64,000 nt of DNA. It comes from Bacillota bacterium. GTDB taxonomy: Bacteria > Bacillota > Clostridia > Lachnospirales > Lachnospiraceae. The position numbers and the translations under genes are program-made. Location: NCBI GenBank assembly GCA_023392535.1, contig JAEVYY010000026.1:62001-126000 (forward strand). Reading direction: 5' to 3'. Shown here piece by piece: positions 25,752 through 33,846 of this stretch. The number at the start of each line of letters is the position of its first letter. The first letter of the stretch is position 1. The notes under the pieces were generated by a model that was not told the origin of the DNA, did not search any database, and worked only from the letters and a program-made list of their open reading frames with translations.

Positions 25752-25955
25752 ATGAATGTTTTAACAGAGAGAACAAGCGAAATTGAGCAGAAACTCAAAG
25801 CAATTCAAGTTGACACACGTGACGGTTGCTCCTTCTGGAAAGCACGTGATGGGGGGCTGGTCCAACTTCATCAATGTTGGTATTGTTCATATGGTCAATT
25901 TGATCGTGAAAATCCGGATGTTCACCAGAAGGGCCTTTGCAAATTTAAAAGATAA
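25752..25955 (+). CDS. Small four-cysteine protein, 67 aa
   Basis: A 67-residue protein starting at an ATG preceded by GGGAGG. It has four cysteines (Cys26, Cys42, Cys45, Cys63) and His40 and His58, arranged as QLHQCWYCSYGQF and then GLCKFKR. This spacing suits a small zinc ribbon or two disulfides. There is no signal peptide or leader-core boundary, so a zinc-binding helper is more likely than a secreted peptide, though a ribosomal peptide precursor cannot be ruled out. It lies between the CDF-like gene and the transporter module. I do not recognise a named family. Confidence 0.65.
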   Translation: MNVLTERTSEIEQKLKAIQVDTRDGCSFWKARDGGLVQLHQCWYCSYGQFDRENPDVHQKGLCKFKR

Positions 25956-25980
25956 ATAATAAGGAAAAGAGGTGTTGTCA

Positions 25981-26016
25981 ATGCATGTAGCTGCCACTAT
26001 GACAGCTGATGATTGA
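25981..26016 (+). CDS. Possible 11-codon leader peptide
   Basis: An 11-codon frame, MHVAATMTADD, preceded by AAGAGGTG with ideal spacing. It ends 9 bases before the ATG of the transporter gene, whose own ribosome binding site is poorly spaced. It may couple or attenuate translation of that gene. Evidence is only the ribosome binding site and position. Confidence 0.35.
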   Translation: MHVAATMTADD

Positions 26017-26025
26017 AGAAAGGAT

Positions 26026-27636
26026 ATGCAAGCATTGAAAAGAAAAAATACAAGTAAATTAAGTTTTCCATTGACAAACAAAGGAATTGATGATGCCAGT
26101 ATACATATTAACACATTGCTAAAAGATGTTGTAGAGCGGCGGGAATCTCTGCGTATCCGAATAGCCGCGGAGGATGTGTTAAATCTCTGGCAGAATACAC
26201 TGGGAAGTGCAGAACTATGCACGGTTCAGTATTGTGTACGGCCAGGGCAGAAAGCTATTCGTTTATCAGCTATAGGCTCCAGTGTTAATCCTAATACCGA
26301 TTGCATGGAAAGTGAGCTGGATATTGCTGGAAATGTAATTCTGGAGAATCTGGGTCTTTCACCCAGGTACCGCTATAGCAAAGGCGTAAATGAAGTTGAA
26401 TTCCAGGTCCCAGGGAAAAAGGTCAATCAACTGTGGTGGGTCGCATTGGCTGGTGTGCTTGCAATATCTTTTGCTCTTCTGACTGCTCGCCTAGCATTGA
26501 ACACACAGCAGTTTTTAACGGAGCAACTTGCTGTGCCAATCCTGAAGATTCTCTTGGGGATGCTTACCGGTGTTGCTATGCCTATGATTTTTCTCTCCAT
26601 CTGTACAGGTATTTTAGGAATTGGAAACGTCGCTGCACTGGGTCGGATTGGAGGGAAGTTTCTTCTGCGCTTTTTAGGGCTGACCTTTGTGATTGCAGCT
26701 TTGTCGGTCATTGCAGTAGGATGGCTATTCCCATTTTCTAATAAAGGTGCTAGCGAATCCGGTGGGTTTCAAGCTATTTTTAATTTAGTACTTCAGATGA
26801 TTCCAACTAATTTATTTTCTCCTTTTTTGGAAGGAAACGCGCTACAACTCATTTTGTTGGGGATGGGCGTTGGTGTTGCACTGCTGGTATTGGGCGAGCG
26901 GGCAGAGCGTCTGTCGGAAGTTTTGCGGCAAGCGGATGATATGGTGTCGTTATTAATGTGTGGCATCAACCGGCTTATCCCGCTGTTTGTATTCCTGACT
27001 TTTTACAGGCTGATTATTTCATCGGATGCTTCCAAGCTGGGAGGCGCAGTTAAAATCCTGATACTGACCGTTATTTTATGTCTATTGCTAGCAATGGTAT
27101 TTACCATCGTTGTTTCTTTGCGCTATCACGTATCCATGAGAACGCTGCTACGAAAAACGCTCCCAGCTTTTCTGGTGGCATTCAGCACCGCCTCCTCTGC
27201 GGCCAGTTTCCCTTTACGGTTGGAAATCTGTGAGAGACAACTAGGTGTAGCGGGTCAAGCCGCTAGGTTCAGTGTATCCCTTGCACAGACGCTTTTTAAG
27301 CCCACTGGCTGCATCATTTATAGCGTGTCCGCGCTGTGCGTCGCCACGGTATATGAATTACCAATTACTCCGCTGTGGCTGGTAATGCTAGTTCTAGTAT
27401 CCGGAATTCTGACTATTGCTACCCCACCAGTTGCCGGAGGCACTAATATGGCTTATTCCGCACTGTTTTTACAACTTGGCATTCCAGCAGAGGGAATGGT
27501 ATTGGTACTGGCAGCGGAACCGATTCTGGATTTTCTGCTCACAGCAGTCAATTCACATGTGCAGGTAATGCTGGTCGTACTGACAGCTGGTAATTTAAAA
27601 CTATTGGATAGGGAAGCATTGATAGATATCAATTGA
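26026..27636 (+). CDS. DAACS-type symporter with N-terminal GHKL-like domain
   Basis: A 536-residue protein. Residues about 138-525 are a dicarboxylate/amino acid:cation symporter with eight membrane segments and two re-entrant loops; the serine-rich hairpin appears as FSTASSAASFPLRL. Residues 1-135 are cytoplasmic and resemble a worn GHKL/anti-sigma ATPase: LRIRIAAEDVLNLW stands where the N-box Glu-Asn helix should be, AIGSSVNP replaces DNGxxFDP, and the end has the ENLGLSP and GVNEVEFQV pattern. ATP binding looks lost. The N-domain could bind the STAS protein encoded next. Substrate unknown. Confidence 0.8.
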   Translation: MQALKRKNTSKLSFPLTNKGIDDASIHINTLLKDVVERRESLRIRIAAEDVLNLWQNTLGSAELCTVQYCVRPGQKAIRLSAIGSSVNPNTDCMESELDIAGNVILENLGLSPRYRYSKGVNEVEFQVPGKKVNQLWWVALAGVLAISFALLTARLALNTQQFLTEQLAVPILKILLGMLTGVAMPMIFLSICTGILGIGNVAALGRIGGKFLLRFLGLTFVIAALSVIAVGWLFPFSNKGASESGGFQAIFNLVLQMIPTNLFSPFLEGNALQLILLGMGVGVALLVLGERAERLSEVLRQADDMVSLLMCGINRLIPLFVFLTFYRLIISSDASKLGGAVKILILTVILCLLLAMVFTIVVSLRYHVSMRTLLRKTLPAFLVAFSTASSAASFPLRLEICERQLGVAGQAARFSVSLAQTLFKPTGCIIYSVSALCVATVYELPITPLWLVMLVLVSGILTIATPPVAGGTNMAYSALFLQLGIPAEGMVLVLAAEPILDFLLTAVNSHVQVMLVVLTAGNLKLLDREALIDIN

Positions 27637-27704
27637 TAAATAAAAGAACAAAGAGGAACTAGTTACTGTTACAAACACAAATTATAATTTCTGGAGGAAA
27701 AAAA

Positions 27705-28001
27705 ATGACGATTAGCAAGACTTTAAATGCAAACGAACTAACGGTGAACCTATCTGGTCGCTTGGATACTACTACAGCACCGAACTTAGAGGCGGAGCTA
27801 AAGACAACACTTTCTGGTGTGAATTCTCTGATAATGGATTTTACAGAACTGGAATACATTTCTTCTGCCGGTCTTCGAGTACTTCTCTCTGCTCAGAAGG
27901 TAATGAGTAAACAGGGGAAAATGGTGATTCGCTGTGTCAATGAGACCATTCTTGAAGTCTTCGAGGTTACTGGTTTTGTAGATATCCTGACTATTGAGTG
28001 A
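27705..28001 (+). CDS. STAS-domain protein (anti-sigma antagonist type)
   Basis: A 98-residue single STAS domain of the SpoIIAA/RsbV type. The likely phosphorylation site is Ser54 in EYISSAGLRVLL. In known systems such proteins bind an anti-sigma kinase unless phosphorylated, and a PP2C phosphatase reactivates them. Here the phosphatase (30656) and GHKL domains (26026, 28864, 30656) lie in the same gene run, but no sigma factor does. The ribosome binding site is GGAGGA. The stop codon overlaps the next gene by one base. Confidence 0.93.
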   Translation: MTISKTLNANELTVNLSGRLDTTTAPNLEAELKTTLSGVNSLIMDFTELEYISSAGLRVLLSAQKVMSKQGKMVIRCVNETILEVFEVTGFVDILTIE

Positions 28002-28867
28002 TGATTGCTAGTGATTACATCTGTCACAAGATTCGATTAGAGGACAAGGATTCCGTGGAGGCCATTCGCATAAAAGAGAGACATGTGCTTAGTTCACATG
28101 CCTTTGTCTCCTTATACCTGTGGCAGAGCTCTATGGATCTTTCCCTCTGCCTGCAAAAGGACGCTTTTTTTGTCCGTATAGGAGCGAGGGGAAAAAATGC
28201 GTGGATGTTTCCCTGCGGCAGCAGAGCACAGAAGCTGAATTTTCTGAATGTCATGTCAAGTACCCCTGATTTTTCCCTGCATTATCTCCGGGAGGAGGAT
28301 ATAAAAGTCGTAGAGGAGTTTTTGCCAGGACGATTTCACTTTGTAGAGACTAGGGGGGATGCGGAATATGTTTACCACCGGGCAGCGCAATTGCATATGT
28401 CCGGAGGAACATATAAAAATCTTCGGGCTAAGATTCACCGAGCTAGAGATCGTCACAATTGGCAAATCTGTACATTGGAGGCTTCTTCGTTACCGGAGAT
28501 TACACAAGTAATGCATACATGGAGAAACCTCCACGGCTCTAAGGGTGATGTAGAAGTGGCCCTTCTTGCGACGCAGCAACACATGGAACTGGGATTACAG
28601 GGAATTGTATTACGGGATGAGACTGGAATTCAGGCAGTTGCCCTAGGCTCTGTCATCGCTCCCGGTGTGTTCGATCTTCATGTGACCAAAACTCTTTTGC
28701 CAGGACTGGACGGCTATCTTAAATGGGAGCTTTATCAGCGCCTCCCTAGTAGTGTGGAGTGGATTAATCAGGAGGAGGATCTTGATTTGCCTGGGTTGCG
28801 TACCAACAAACTAGAATCCCAGCCGGATCGACTGATTTCCCTTTGGAAGGGGGTTCTCAAAAAGTGA
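28001..28867 (+). CDS. DUF2156 (phosphatidylglycerol lysyltransferase-like) protein
   Basis: A 288-residue cytoplasmic protein of two GNAT-like folds, which I recognise as the DUF2156/LPG-synthase C-terminal family. Typical features are AEYVYHRAAQLHMSGGTYKN, then NLRAKIHRAR, and a C-terminal DLDLPGLRTNKLESQPDRLI (cut here: LDLPGLRTNKLESQP). MprF uses this fold to move aminoacyl groups from tRNA to lipids; this one has no membrane part, so it may modify another acceptor. The ATG at 28001 overlaps the STAS stop (TGATG), indicating coupling. Substrate unknown. Confidence 0.82.
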   Translation: MIASDYICHKIRLEDKDSVEAIRIKERHVLSSHAFVSLYLWQSSMDLSLCLQKDAFFVRIGARGKNAWMFPCGSRAQKLNFLNVMSSTPDFSLHYLREEDIKVVEEFLPGRFHFVETRGDAEYVYHRAAQLHMSGGTYKNLRAKIHRARDRHNWQICTLEASSLPEITQVMHTWRNLHGSKGDVEVALLATQQHMELGLQGIVLRDETGIQAVALGSVIAPGVFDLHVTKTLLPGLDGYLKWELYQRLPSSVEWINQEEDLDLPGLRTNKLESQPDRLISLWKGVLKK

Positions 28868-30612
28868 GTGAAACTTTTTTTACACATAAAATATTTTATC
28901 GGTTTTTCTTTCCAGCAGTGGTTTCTTCCCTATGCCTGGCGCTGGCTAATTTGGCGGATGCTCTCTGTGTAGGAATTCGTTTGGGAGAGAGTGCCCTGGC
29001 GGCGATAGGGTTGGTAGCTCCCATTTGGTTGGTTTTTAACATTCTAGATGTGGGACTGGCTGTAGGTGGAGCAGTTACCTTTACCCGGCTTTTGGGAGAG
29101 GGAAGAGCAAAGCAGGCTTTGAATGTATTTGCACAGCTTTTGACCTGCGTGCTTTTAATCAGCATGACAATTGCTGTCTTAGGTGCAATATTTCTAGGGC
29201 CTATTCTGACCGTGCTGGGAACTAATCCCGGTCAGGGCACAGTGTATCAAATGACAAGGGACTATGCCCTGCGGCTATTTCTATCAGCGCCTCTTTATTT
29301 CCTAAATCTTCTATTTTACAACTTTATTCGTTGTGATGATGGAGAGAGGAGGGCTGGTGTTGGGTTGACAGTGGCTAATCTGCTAGACGTTGGACTCTCC
29401 TTTGTTCTGGTTCTAGTCTTTGATATGGGAGTTCGGGGTGCTATTTACTCCACCATTCTGGGCACTTTGGCAGGTATAATAATCTACCTGCCCCATTTCT
29501 TTCGTAAGAGTAATATTCTTAGCCTCAGGCTAATGAGACCAAACATGGTTACCATAGTTCCCTGCTTCAAAAGGGGTTTCTCATCTTCTTCTCAATACCT
29601 GTGGCAGTTTATTCTTTTTTTAGTGCTAAACAACCTACTGATACGCCGCTATGGAGAGGGGGCACTGGCTGTCTTTAACGTAGTTCTCAATATTTCATAT
29701 GTGGTAATGGGTTTGTTTGAAGGTGTGGGCAGCACCATACAGCCTTTGGTTGGTACCTTTCACGCCGAGCGTAACCAGGCGGCCAAGCAGCAGACCATGA
29801 AGCTGGCATTTTCCTGGGGAATAGGGCTAGGGACGGCGCTTCTGGCTGCGGTAGTTCTGCTTGCTCCTAAAATTGCAGAGGTCTTTGGTCTGACACAGGC
29901 GTTGGTCAAAACAGGAACAACTGCTCTGCGATGGTATGCTTTGAGTGCGGGTGCCGCAGGAATTTCAGTGATATTGGCATCCTATTGGCAGTCGGTGGAG
30001 CGTGATGTGGATACCCTGCGTCTTATTTTTCTGCGAACGTTCGCAATTTATCTTTTGGCGGCCATACTTCTCGCGTTTGGATCTCTGAACAACTTCTGGC
30101 TGGTTTTTCCCATTACGGAGATAGGAAGCTTGCTCTTATTATGGATATGGAAGAAGAGACGAGGACTAAAAAGTCTTTCTTTCGGCAATCTGGATGGAAC
30201 TCCCATCTATCAACGATTATTACAGGAGGGGAACGATGCACTTTCCTTACTCATGGAGGAGGTGGAAGAGTACTGTACGCTCCAGAATGCCAGTATGGCT
30301 CAAAATATGCTGGTAAATATGGCGCTGGAGGAGACATGTCAGGCCATCTTCTTACATGTAGGAGAAAAATGTAAGAATGATATACATATTCAGATTACTC
30401 TTTTTTCTACGGAAAATAAAGGTTTTGAACTTCATATCAGAGATAATGCTCCTGCATTTGATCCTTTTTCTCTTCGCACAGTGAAAATATCAGAGGCAGA
30501 AAATGAGGAATATGCTATGGAAAATATAGGGATACTTATGGTAAAGAAAAAGGCGAAAGAGTTTAATTATAGGCATTATCAAGGCTTTAATACCCTGACT
30601 GTACGCATATAA
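28864..30612 (+). CDS. MATE transporter fused to GHKL ATPase domain
   Basis: A 582-residue fusion. Residues 1-440 are a MATE-family transporter with twelve membrane segments (LGESALAAIGLVAPIWLVFN). Residues about 455-582 are a SpoIIAB/RsbW-like GHKL ATPase: N-box NMALEETCQ, G1 RDNAPAFDPFS, and a C-terminal NIGILMVKKKAKEFNY, then GFNTLTVRI. Unlike the transporter at 26026, the ATP-binding residues are well kept. The domain could act as kinase or partner for the STAS protein and so gate transport. The GTG start overlaps the previous stop and follows GGAAGGGGG. Substrate unknown. Confidence 0.87.
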   Translation: MSETFFTHKIFYRFFFPAVVSSLCLALANLADALCVGIRLGESALAAIGLVAPIWLVFNILDVGLAVGGAVTFTRLLGEGRAKQALNVFAQLLTCVLLISMTIAVLGAIFLGPILTVLGTNPGQGTVYQMTRDYALRLFLSAPLYFLNLLFYNFIRCDDGERRAGVGLTVANLLDVGLSFVLVLVFDMGVRGAIYSTILGTLAGIIIYLPHFFRKSNILSLRLMRPNMVTIVPCFKRGFSSSSQYLWQFILFLVLNNLLIRRYGEGALAVFNVVLNISYVVMGLFEGVGSTIQPLVGTFHAERNQAAKQQTMKLAFSWGIGLGTALLAAVVLLAPKIAEVFGLTQALVKTGTTALRWYALSAGAAGISVILASYWQSVERDVDTLRLIFLRTFAIYLLAAILLAFGSLNNFWLVFPITEIGSLLLLWIWKKRRGLKSLSFGNLDGTPIYQRLLQEGNDALSLLMEEVEEYCTLQNASMAQNMLVNMALEETCQAIFLHVGEKCKNDIHIQITLFSTENKGFELHIRDNAPAFDPFSLRTVKISEAENEEYAMENIGILMVKKKAKEFNYRHYQGFNTLTVRI

Positions 30613-30655
30613 GAAAGTACCTAGTATATTTTTAAAAAGAGAGGAGGAGAGTACC

Positions 30656-32680
30656 CTGAATAAGAAAACAAGGATCTCTCTAAGAACAAAATCTGTATTG
30701 GTGATCGCCCTAATGGCACTCCTTATGGGAACGGCCGCGATTACGGTAAGCTATCAAACTTATGCTAACGCAATGGATAAACACTATAAGACGTTAGCAG
30801 TGGATCTTGCCCGAACGGCGGCGACTCAAATGGACAGCAATATTTTGATTGGAAGTATAAACGAAGGAAAGCCGATTGGAGATTATAAACGGATGTTGAA
30901 TTTTCTTCGCGATGTACAGGCGGCCAATAGCGTGGAATACATTTATGTCCTTCAACTAAGGCCAGAGCAACATGAGACATTCACAGTAATGGATACTGAC
31001 CCTGACGTGGGCTTTGGGAGAATTGATACGTTAGTACAGACTATGCCTGAAGATAAAGACGAGCTGGTGTATATCAGCAATACGAAATCCTTTGGGTGGC
31101 TTTCATCCGCTATGGTAAAGTTGAAGGATGGTACAGGCAAGCCTTATGCAGTCATGTGCGTGGATATTTCCATGAATAGTGTGATGGCGGATCGGTACCA
31201 CTTTCTCATACTTGTATTACTTGTGGTCTGTATAGCGATGATAGCTTCTGCTCTCATTATGGTCCTGTTGGTTGGCCGCTTTGTCGTAAAACCAATTAAT
31301 CAGCTCTCCCGCGCCGCCAGTAGCTTTGTTTCTGATCGAGAGCATGAGGAAACTGTCGCAGTTGTCGATCCGCTTCGATACAAGCGAGATGTAAATGTAT
31401 CATCAGCGTTAGCTCGGCTTGAAATCCACACGGGAGATGAGATTGAATCATTAGCTGAGGCAATCAAGACGATGGAGCGGGAAATTAATGATTACATAGA
31501 TAATCTTACTTTAGTTACTGCCGAAAAGGAGCGTATCGGTGCAGAGCTGGATGTGGCGAAGCATATTCAGGCCAGTATGCTTCCTTGTATCTTTCCGGCC
31601 TTCCCTGAGCGGCCTGAACTTGACATCTACGCTACTATGACTCCAGCCAAGGAGGTGGGTGGTGACTTTTACGACTTCTTCCTGGTGGATGATGACAGGT
31701 TGGCTATGGTGATGGCAGACGTGTCTGGTAAGGGAGTACCTGCGGCCCTCTTTATGGTGATTGCCAAGACTCTCATCAAGAACGTGACTCAGACAGGACT
31801 TTCACCCAGTGATGTGTTGGAGAAGGTCAACAATCAGCTTTGCGTGGGTAATGAGGCGGAGATGTTTGTGACAGTTTGGCTGGGTATTCTGGAAATCTCA
31901 ACAGGGAAGTTAACTTGCTCCAACGCAGGGCACGAATACCCGGTAATCAAACGAAGAGATGGTGATTATGAGCTCATAAAGGACAAGCATGGTTTCGTAC
32001 TGGCCGGTATGGAGGGCTCTCATTACAAGGAGTATGAGTTACATATAAATGCAGGCGACCGATTGTTCCTTTATACGGATGGTGTGGCAGAGGCTACCGA
32101 TGTACATAATGAGCTTTATGGCACGGATCGTATGCTGAAAGCCTTGAATGATAATAAAAATGAGGATTGTGAAATGCTTCTTGGCCGGATGATGCAGGAT
32201 ATCGATTCTTTCGTAGGCGAAGCACCTCAGTTTGATGACATTACGATGTTGAGCTTAGAATTAAAGCCACAAAACGGCTCTGGTATGATAAAACTGAAAT
32301 TAAAGCCCTCCTTGGAAGCGATAAACCAAGTGATTGAGTTTGTAGAACAGGAGCTCCAGAATATGGGTATTTCTATGAAAGTAATCGCTCAGATGAACAT
32401 TGCTGTGGATGAGCTATTTTCCAACATCGCGCGTTATTCTGGGGCAAATGATGCCACTGTGGGTGTAAGTGTGCAAGAGGGCCTGGTAAAATTGCGTTTT
32501 GCTGATAATGGCCGCCCCTATGACCCTACTGAGAGACCGGATCCAGACACCACGCTTTCTGCCGAGGAGCGGGACATCGGAGGCCTTGGTATTTACATGG
32601 TGAAGAAGTCCATGGATACAGTGGAATATGAATACCACGACGGGCTGAACATCCTGACACTGACAAAACAAAACGAATAG
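30656..32680 (+). CDS. HAMP-SpoIIE phosphatase-GHKL membrane protein
   Basis: A 674-residue sensor phosphatase. There is a TM segment at about 14-36, an extracellular sensing region, a second TM at about 183-207, and HAMP to about 270. The PP2C/SpoIIE domain (about 290-520) has KEVGGDFYDFF, ADVSGKGVPAALFM and PQFDDITML, with metal-binding Asp residues intact. The C-terminal GHKL ATPase has NIAVDELFSNIARYS, FADNGRPYDP and GGLGIYMVKKSMD. It probably dephosphorylates the STAS protein in response to an external signal. The frame runs upstream of the first TTG to CTG at 30656, which follows GAGGAGGAG and restores the basic N-terminus; CTG initiation is inferred. Confidence 0.88.
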   Translation: MNKKTRISLRTKSVLVIALMALLMGTAAITVSYQTYANAMDKHYKTLAVDLARTAATQMDSNILIGSINEGKPIGDYKRMLNFLRDVQAANSVEYIYVLQLRPEQHETFTVMDTDPDVGFGRIDTLVQTMPEDKDELVYISNTKSFGWLSSAMVKLKDGTGKPYAVMCVDISMNSVMADRYHFLILVLLVVCIAMIASALIMVLLVGRFVVKPINQLSRAASSFVSDREHEETVAVVDPLRYKRDVNVSSALARLEIHTGDEIESLAEAIKTMEREINDYIDNLTLVTAEKERIGAELDVAKHIQASMLPCIFPAFPERPELDIYATMTPAKEVGGDFYDFFLVDDDRLAMVMADVSGKGVPAALFMVIAKTLIKNVTQTGLSPSDVLEKVNNQLCVGNEAEMFVTVWLGILEISTGKLTCSNAGHEYPVIKRRDGDYELIKDKHGFVLAGMEGSHYKEYELHINAGDRLFLYTDGVAEATDVHNELYGTDRMLKALNDNKNEDCEMLLGRMMQDIDSFVGEAPQFDDITMLSLELKPQNGSGMIKLKLKPSLEAINQVIEFVEQELQNMGISMKVIAQMNIAVDELFSNIARYSGANDATVGVSVQEGLVKLRFADNGRPYDPTERPDPDTTLSAEERDIGGLGIYMVKKSMDTVEYEYHDGLNILTLTKQNE

Positions 32681-32710
32681 AGCCAAAAAACATATTAAAA
32701 GGAGATTTTT

Positions 32711-33556
32711 ATGAAGAAAAAATATTTAGTACTAAGCTTAACGGTACTAATCCTTTGCATGCTTTTCACGGTATCCGGTTGTGCTCATCCCTTTGTACTG
32801 ACCATGGACAAGGCAAGCGAGGCAAATACAATAGCTCATTTGCTGGATAAATACAAGACGGTCACCTACGCCCAGTTAGATTATATCGGTGGCAATACGA
32901 TACATGCAACCTATTTGAAAGAGGAGAGTGGAATTTGCTGTATAGAGGATGATTACGATTATAGCGGTTATCGTACAGACTCCATGGTCTTCTCCAGGGA
33001 AAAAGGCGCTTCCTCCTATCATCTTACTGTTACAAAGAATCCCTATGTCAGTGATTACATGTTTGTAGTACCTGGAGGTACATTTACTTCCCAAACTATC
33101 GACGTAAGCGGTAATCTGGTATGTGAAGCAGAGGCAGGTATCAGTCAGGAATATGCGGAACAGTTGGCAGAAGTCTGGAAGGTGACTACGAAAGATAAGA
33201 TGATAACAACTACAGTTTTTGCTGCCGATGATTTTAGGGTATTGTCCATTGATTTTTCCATTCGTCATCCTGACGGTACAGATTTAAGGATTGCCTCTGG
33301 TGTGCTGCTCTATGACCAAGAGGTAAGCTATACCGATGCGGTGAAGGATTATTTAAATAGTCCCAAGCTTACAGTGAGCGTGGAAATGGAAGATGGCAGA
33401 GTCAGAACAGTACAGATCCCTGAGGGCATATCATTCACCTGGGAATGCGATGATGGCTACGTCCTTTATAGTGACAAGGAAGGAGAACATCCATTGAAAG
33501 AAAAAGTTGACTCCGTTAAAAGTGATTTAACCTTTTACTGTATGGTAAAAAAATAG
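32711..33556 (+). CDS. Lipoprotein of unknown function
   Basis: A 281-residue predicted lipoprotein with a signal peptide ending in VSGC. The mature part appears beta-rich. The last 60 residues (VRTVQIPEGISFTWECDDGY) resemble InlB-type beta-repeat surface modules. It follows the SpoIIE-type phosphatase by 30 bases with a good ribosome binding site (AAAAGGAG) and ends the run before a terminator. Being outside the membrane, it could supply the signal to the phosphatase sensor region. That is conjecture from position only. Confidence 0.75.
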   Translation: MKKKYLVLSLTVLILCMLFTVSGCAHPFVLTMDKASEANTIAHLLDKYKTVTYAQLDYIGGNTIHATYLKEESGICCIEDDYDYSGYRTDSMVFSREKGASSYHLTVTKNPYVSDYMFVVPGGTFTSQTIDVSGNLVCEAEAGISQEYAEQLAEVWKVTTKDKMITTTVFAADDFRVLSIDFSIRHPDGTDLRIASGVLLYDQEVSYTDAVKDYLNSPKLTVSVEMEDGRVRTVQIPEGISFTWECDDGYVLYSDKEGEHPLKEKVDSVKSDLTFYCMVKK

Positions 33557-33586
33557 AAACAGGCGGAAGCTGCCTAAGATTAGAAT

Positions 33587-33634
33587 AAAAGAACCAAAAT
33601 CCTCAGTGTTTACAAGGATTCTGGTTCTTTTTAT
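33587..33634 (+). terminator. Rho-independent terminator ending the cluster
   Basis: AAAGAACCAAAATCCT pairs with AGGATTCTGGTTCTTT (one mismatch) around an 11-base loop, followed by TTTATA. It lies 30 bases after the lipoprotein stop, and next to the 3' end of the opposing tRNA-Pro. Confidence 0.85.
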
Positions 33635-33639
33635 AAGAG

Positions 33640-33713
33640 TCGAAGCGACGGGATTCGAACCCACGACCTCTGCGTCCCGAACGCAGCGCTCTACCAAACT
33701 GAGCCACGCTTCG
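33640..33713 (-). tRNA. tRNA-Pro (anticodon CGG)
   Basis: A 74-base cloverleaf. The acceptor is CGAAGCG/CGCTTCG with discriminator A. The anticodon stem CTGCG/CGCAG encloses loop TTCGGGA, giving CGG. The T-arm is GTGGGTTCGAATCCC. Its 3' end faces the unusual 19-33 kb region. Confidence 0.95.
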
Positions 33714-33736
33714 ATATAATGATTCCGAACATTACT

Positions 33737-33765
33737 ATGATACAACACAGCTCATGAAATGTCAA
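33737..33765 (-). promoter_or_regulatory. Sigma-A promoter of tRNA-Pro
   Basis: On the minus strand TTGACA (33765-33760) and TATCAT (33742-33737) are 17 bases apart, 24 bases before the tRNA. Confidence 0.8.
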
Positions 33766-33846
33766 ATATAAAGAATAGTTAAAAAAATCAAAAATTTAAT
33801 TAAAAATAAACTATTAATTATTTTTATAGGTTATATATTGTGTATT

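Noticed and set aside
25752..25955. A lantibiotic or other RiPP precursor
   Set aside because: No leader cleavage site, no modification enzyme and no peptidase-transporter nearby; the Cys pattern fits a zinc ribbon better.
19500..33713. A classical genomic island with integrase and att repeats
   Set aside because: No integrase, transposase or duplicated tRNA end was found, so only a patchy composition is claimed.
33527..33748. A 73-residue minus-strand frame covering tRNA-Pro
   Set aside because: It translates the tRNA and its promoter; the tRNA structure explains the region.
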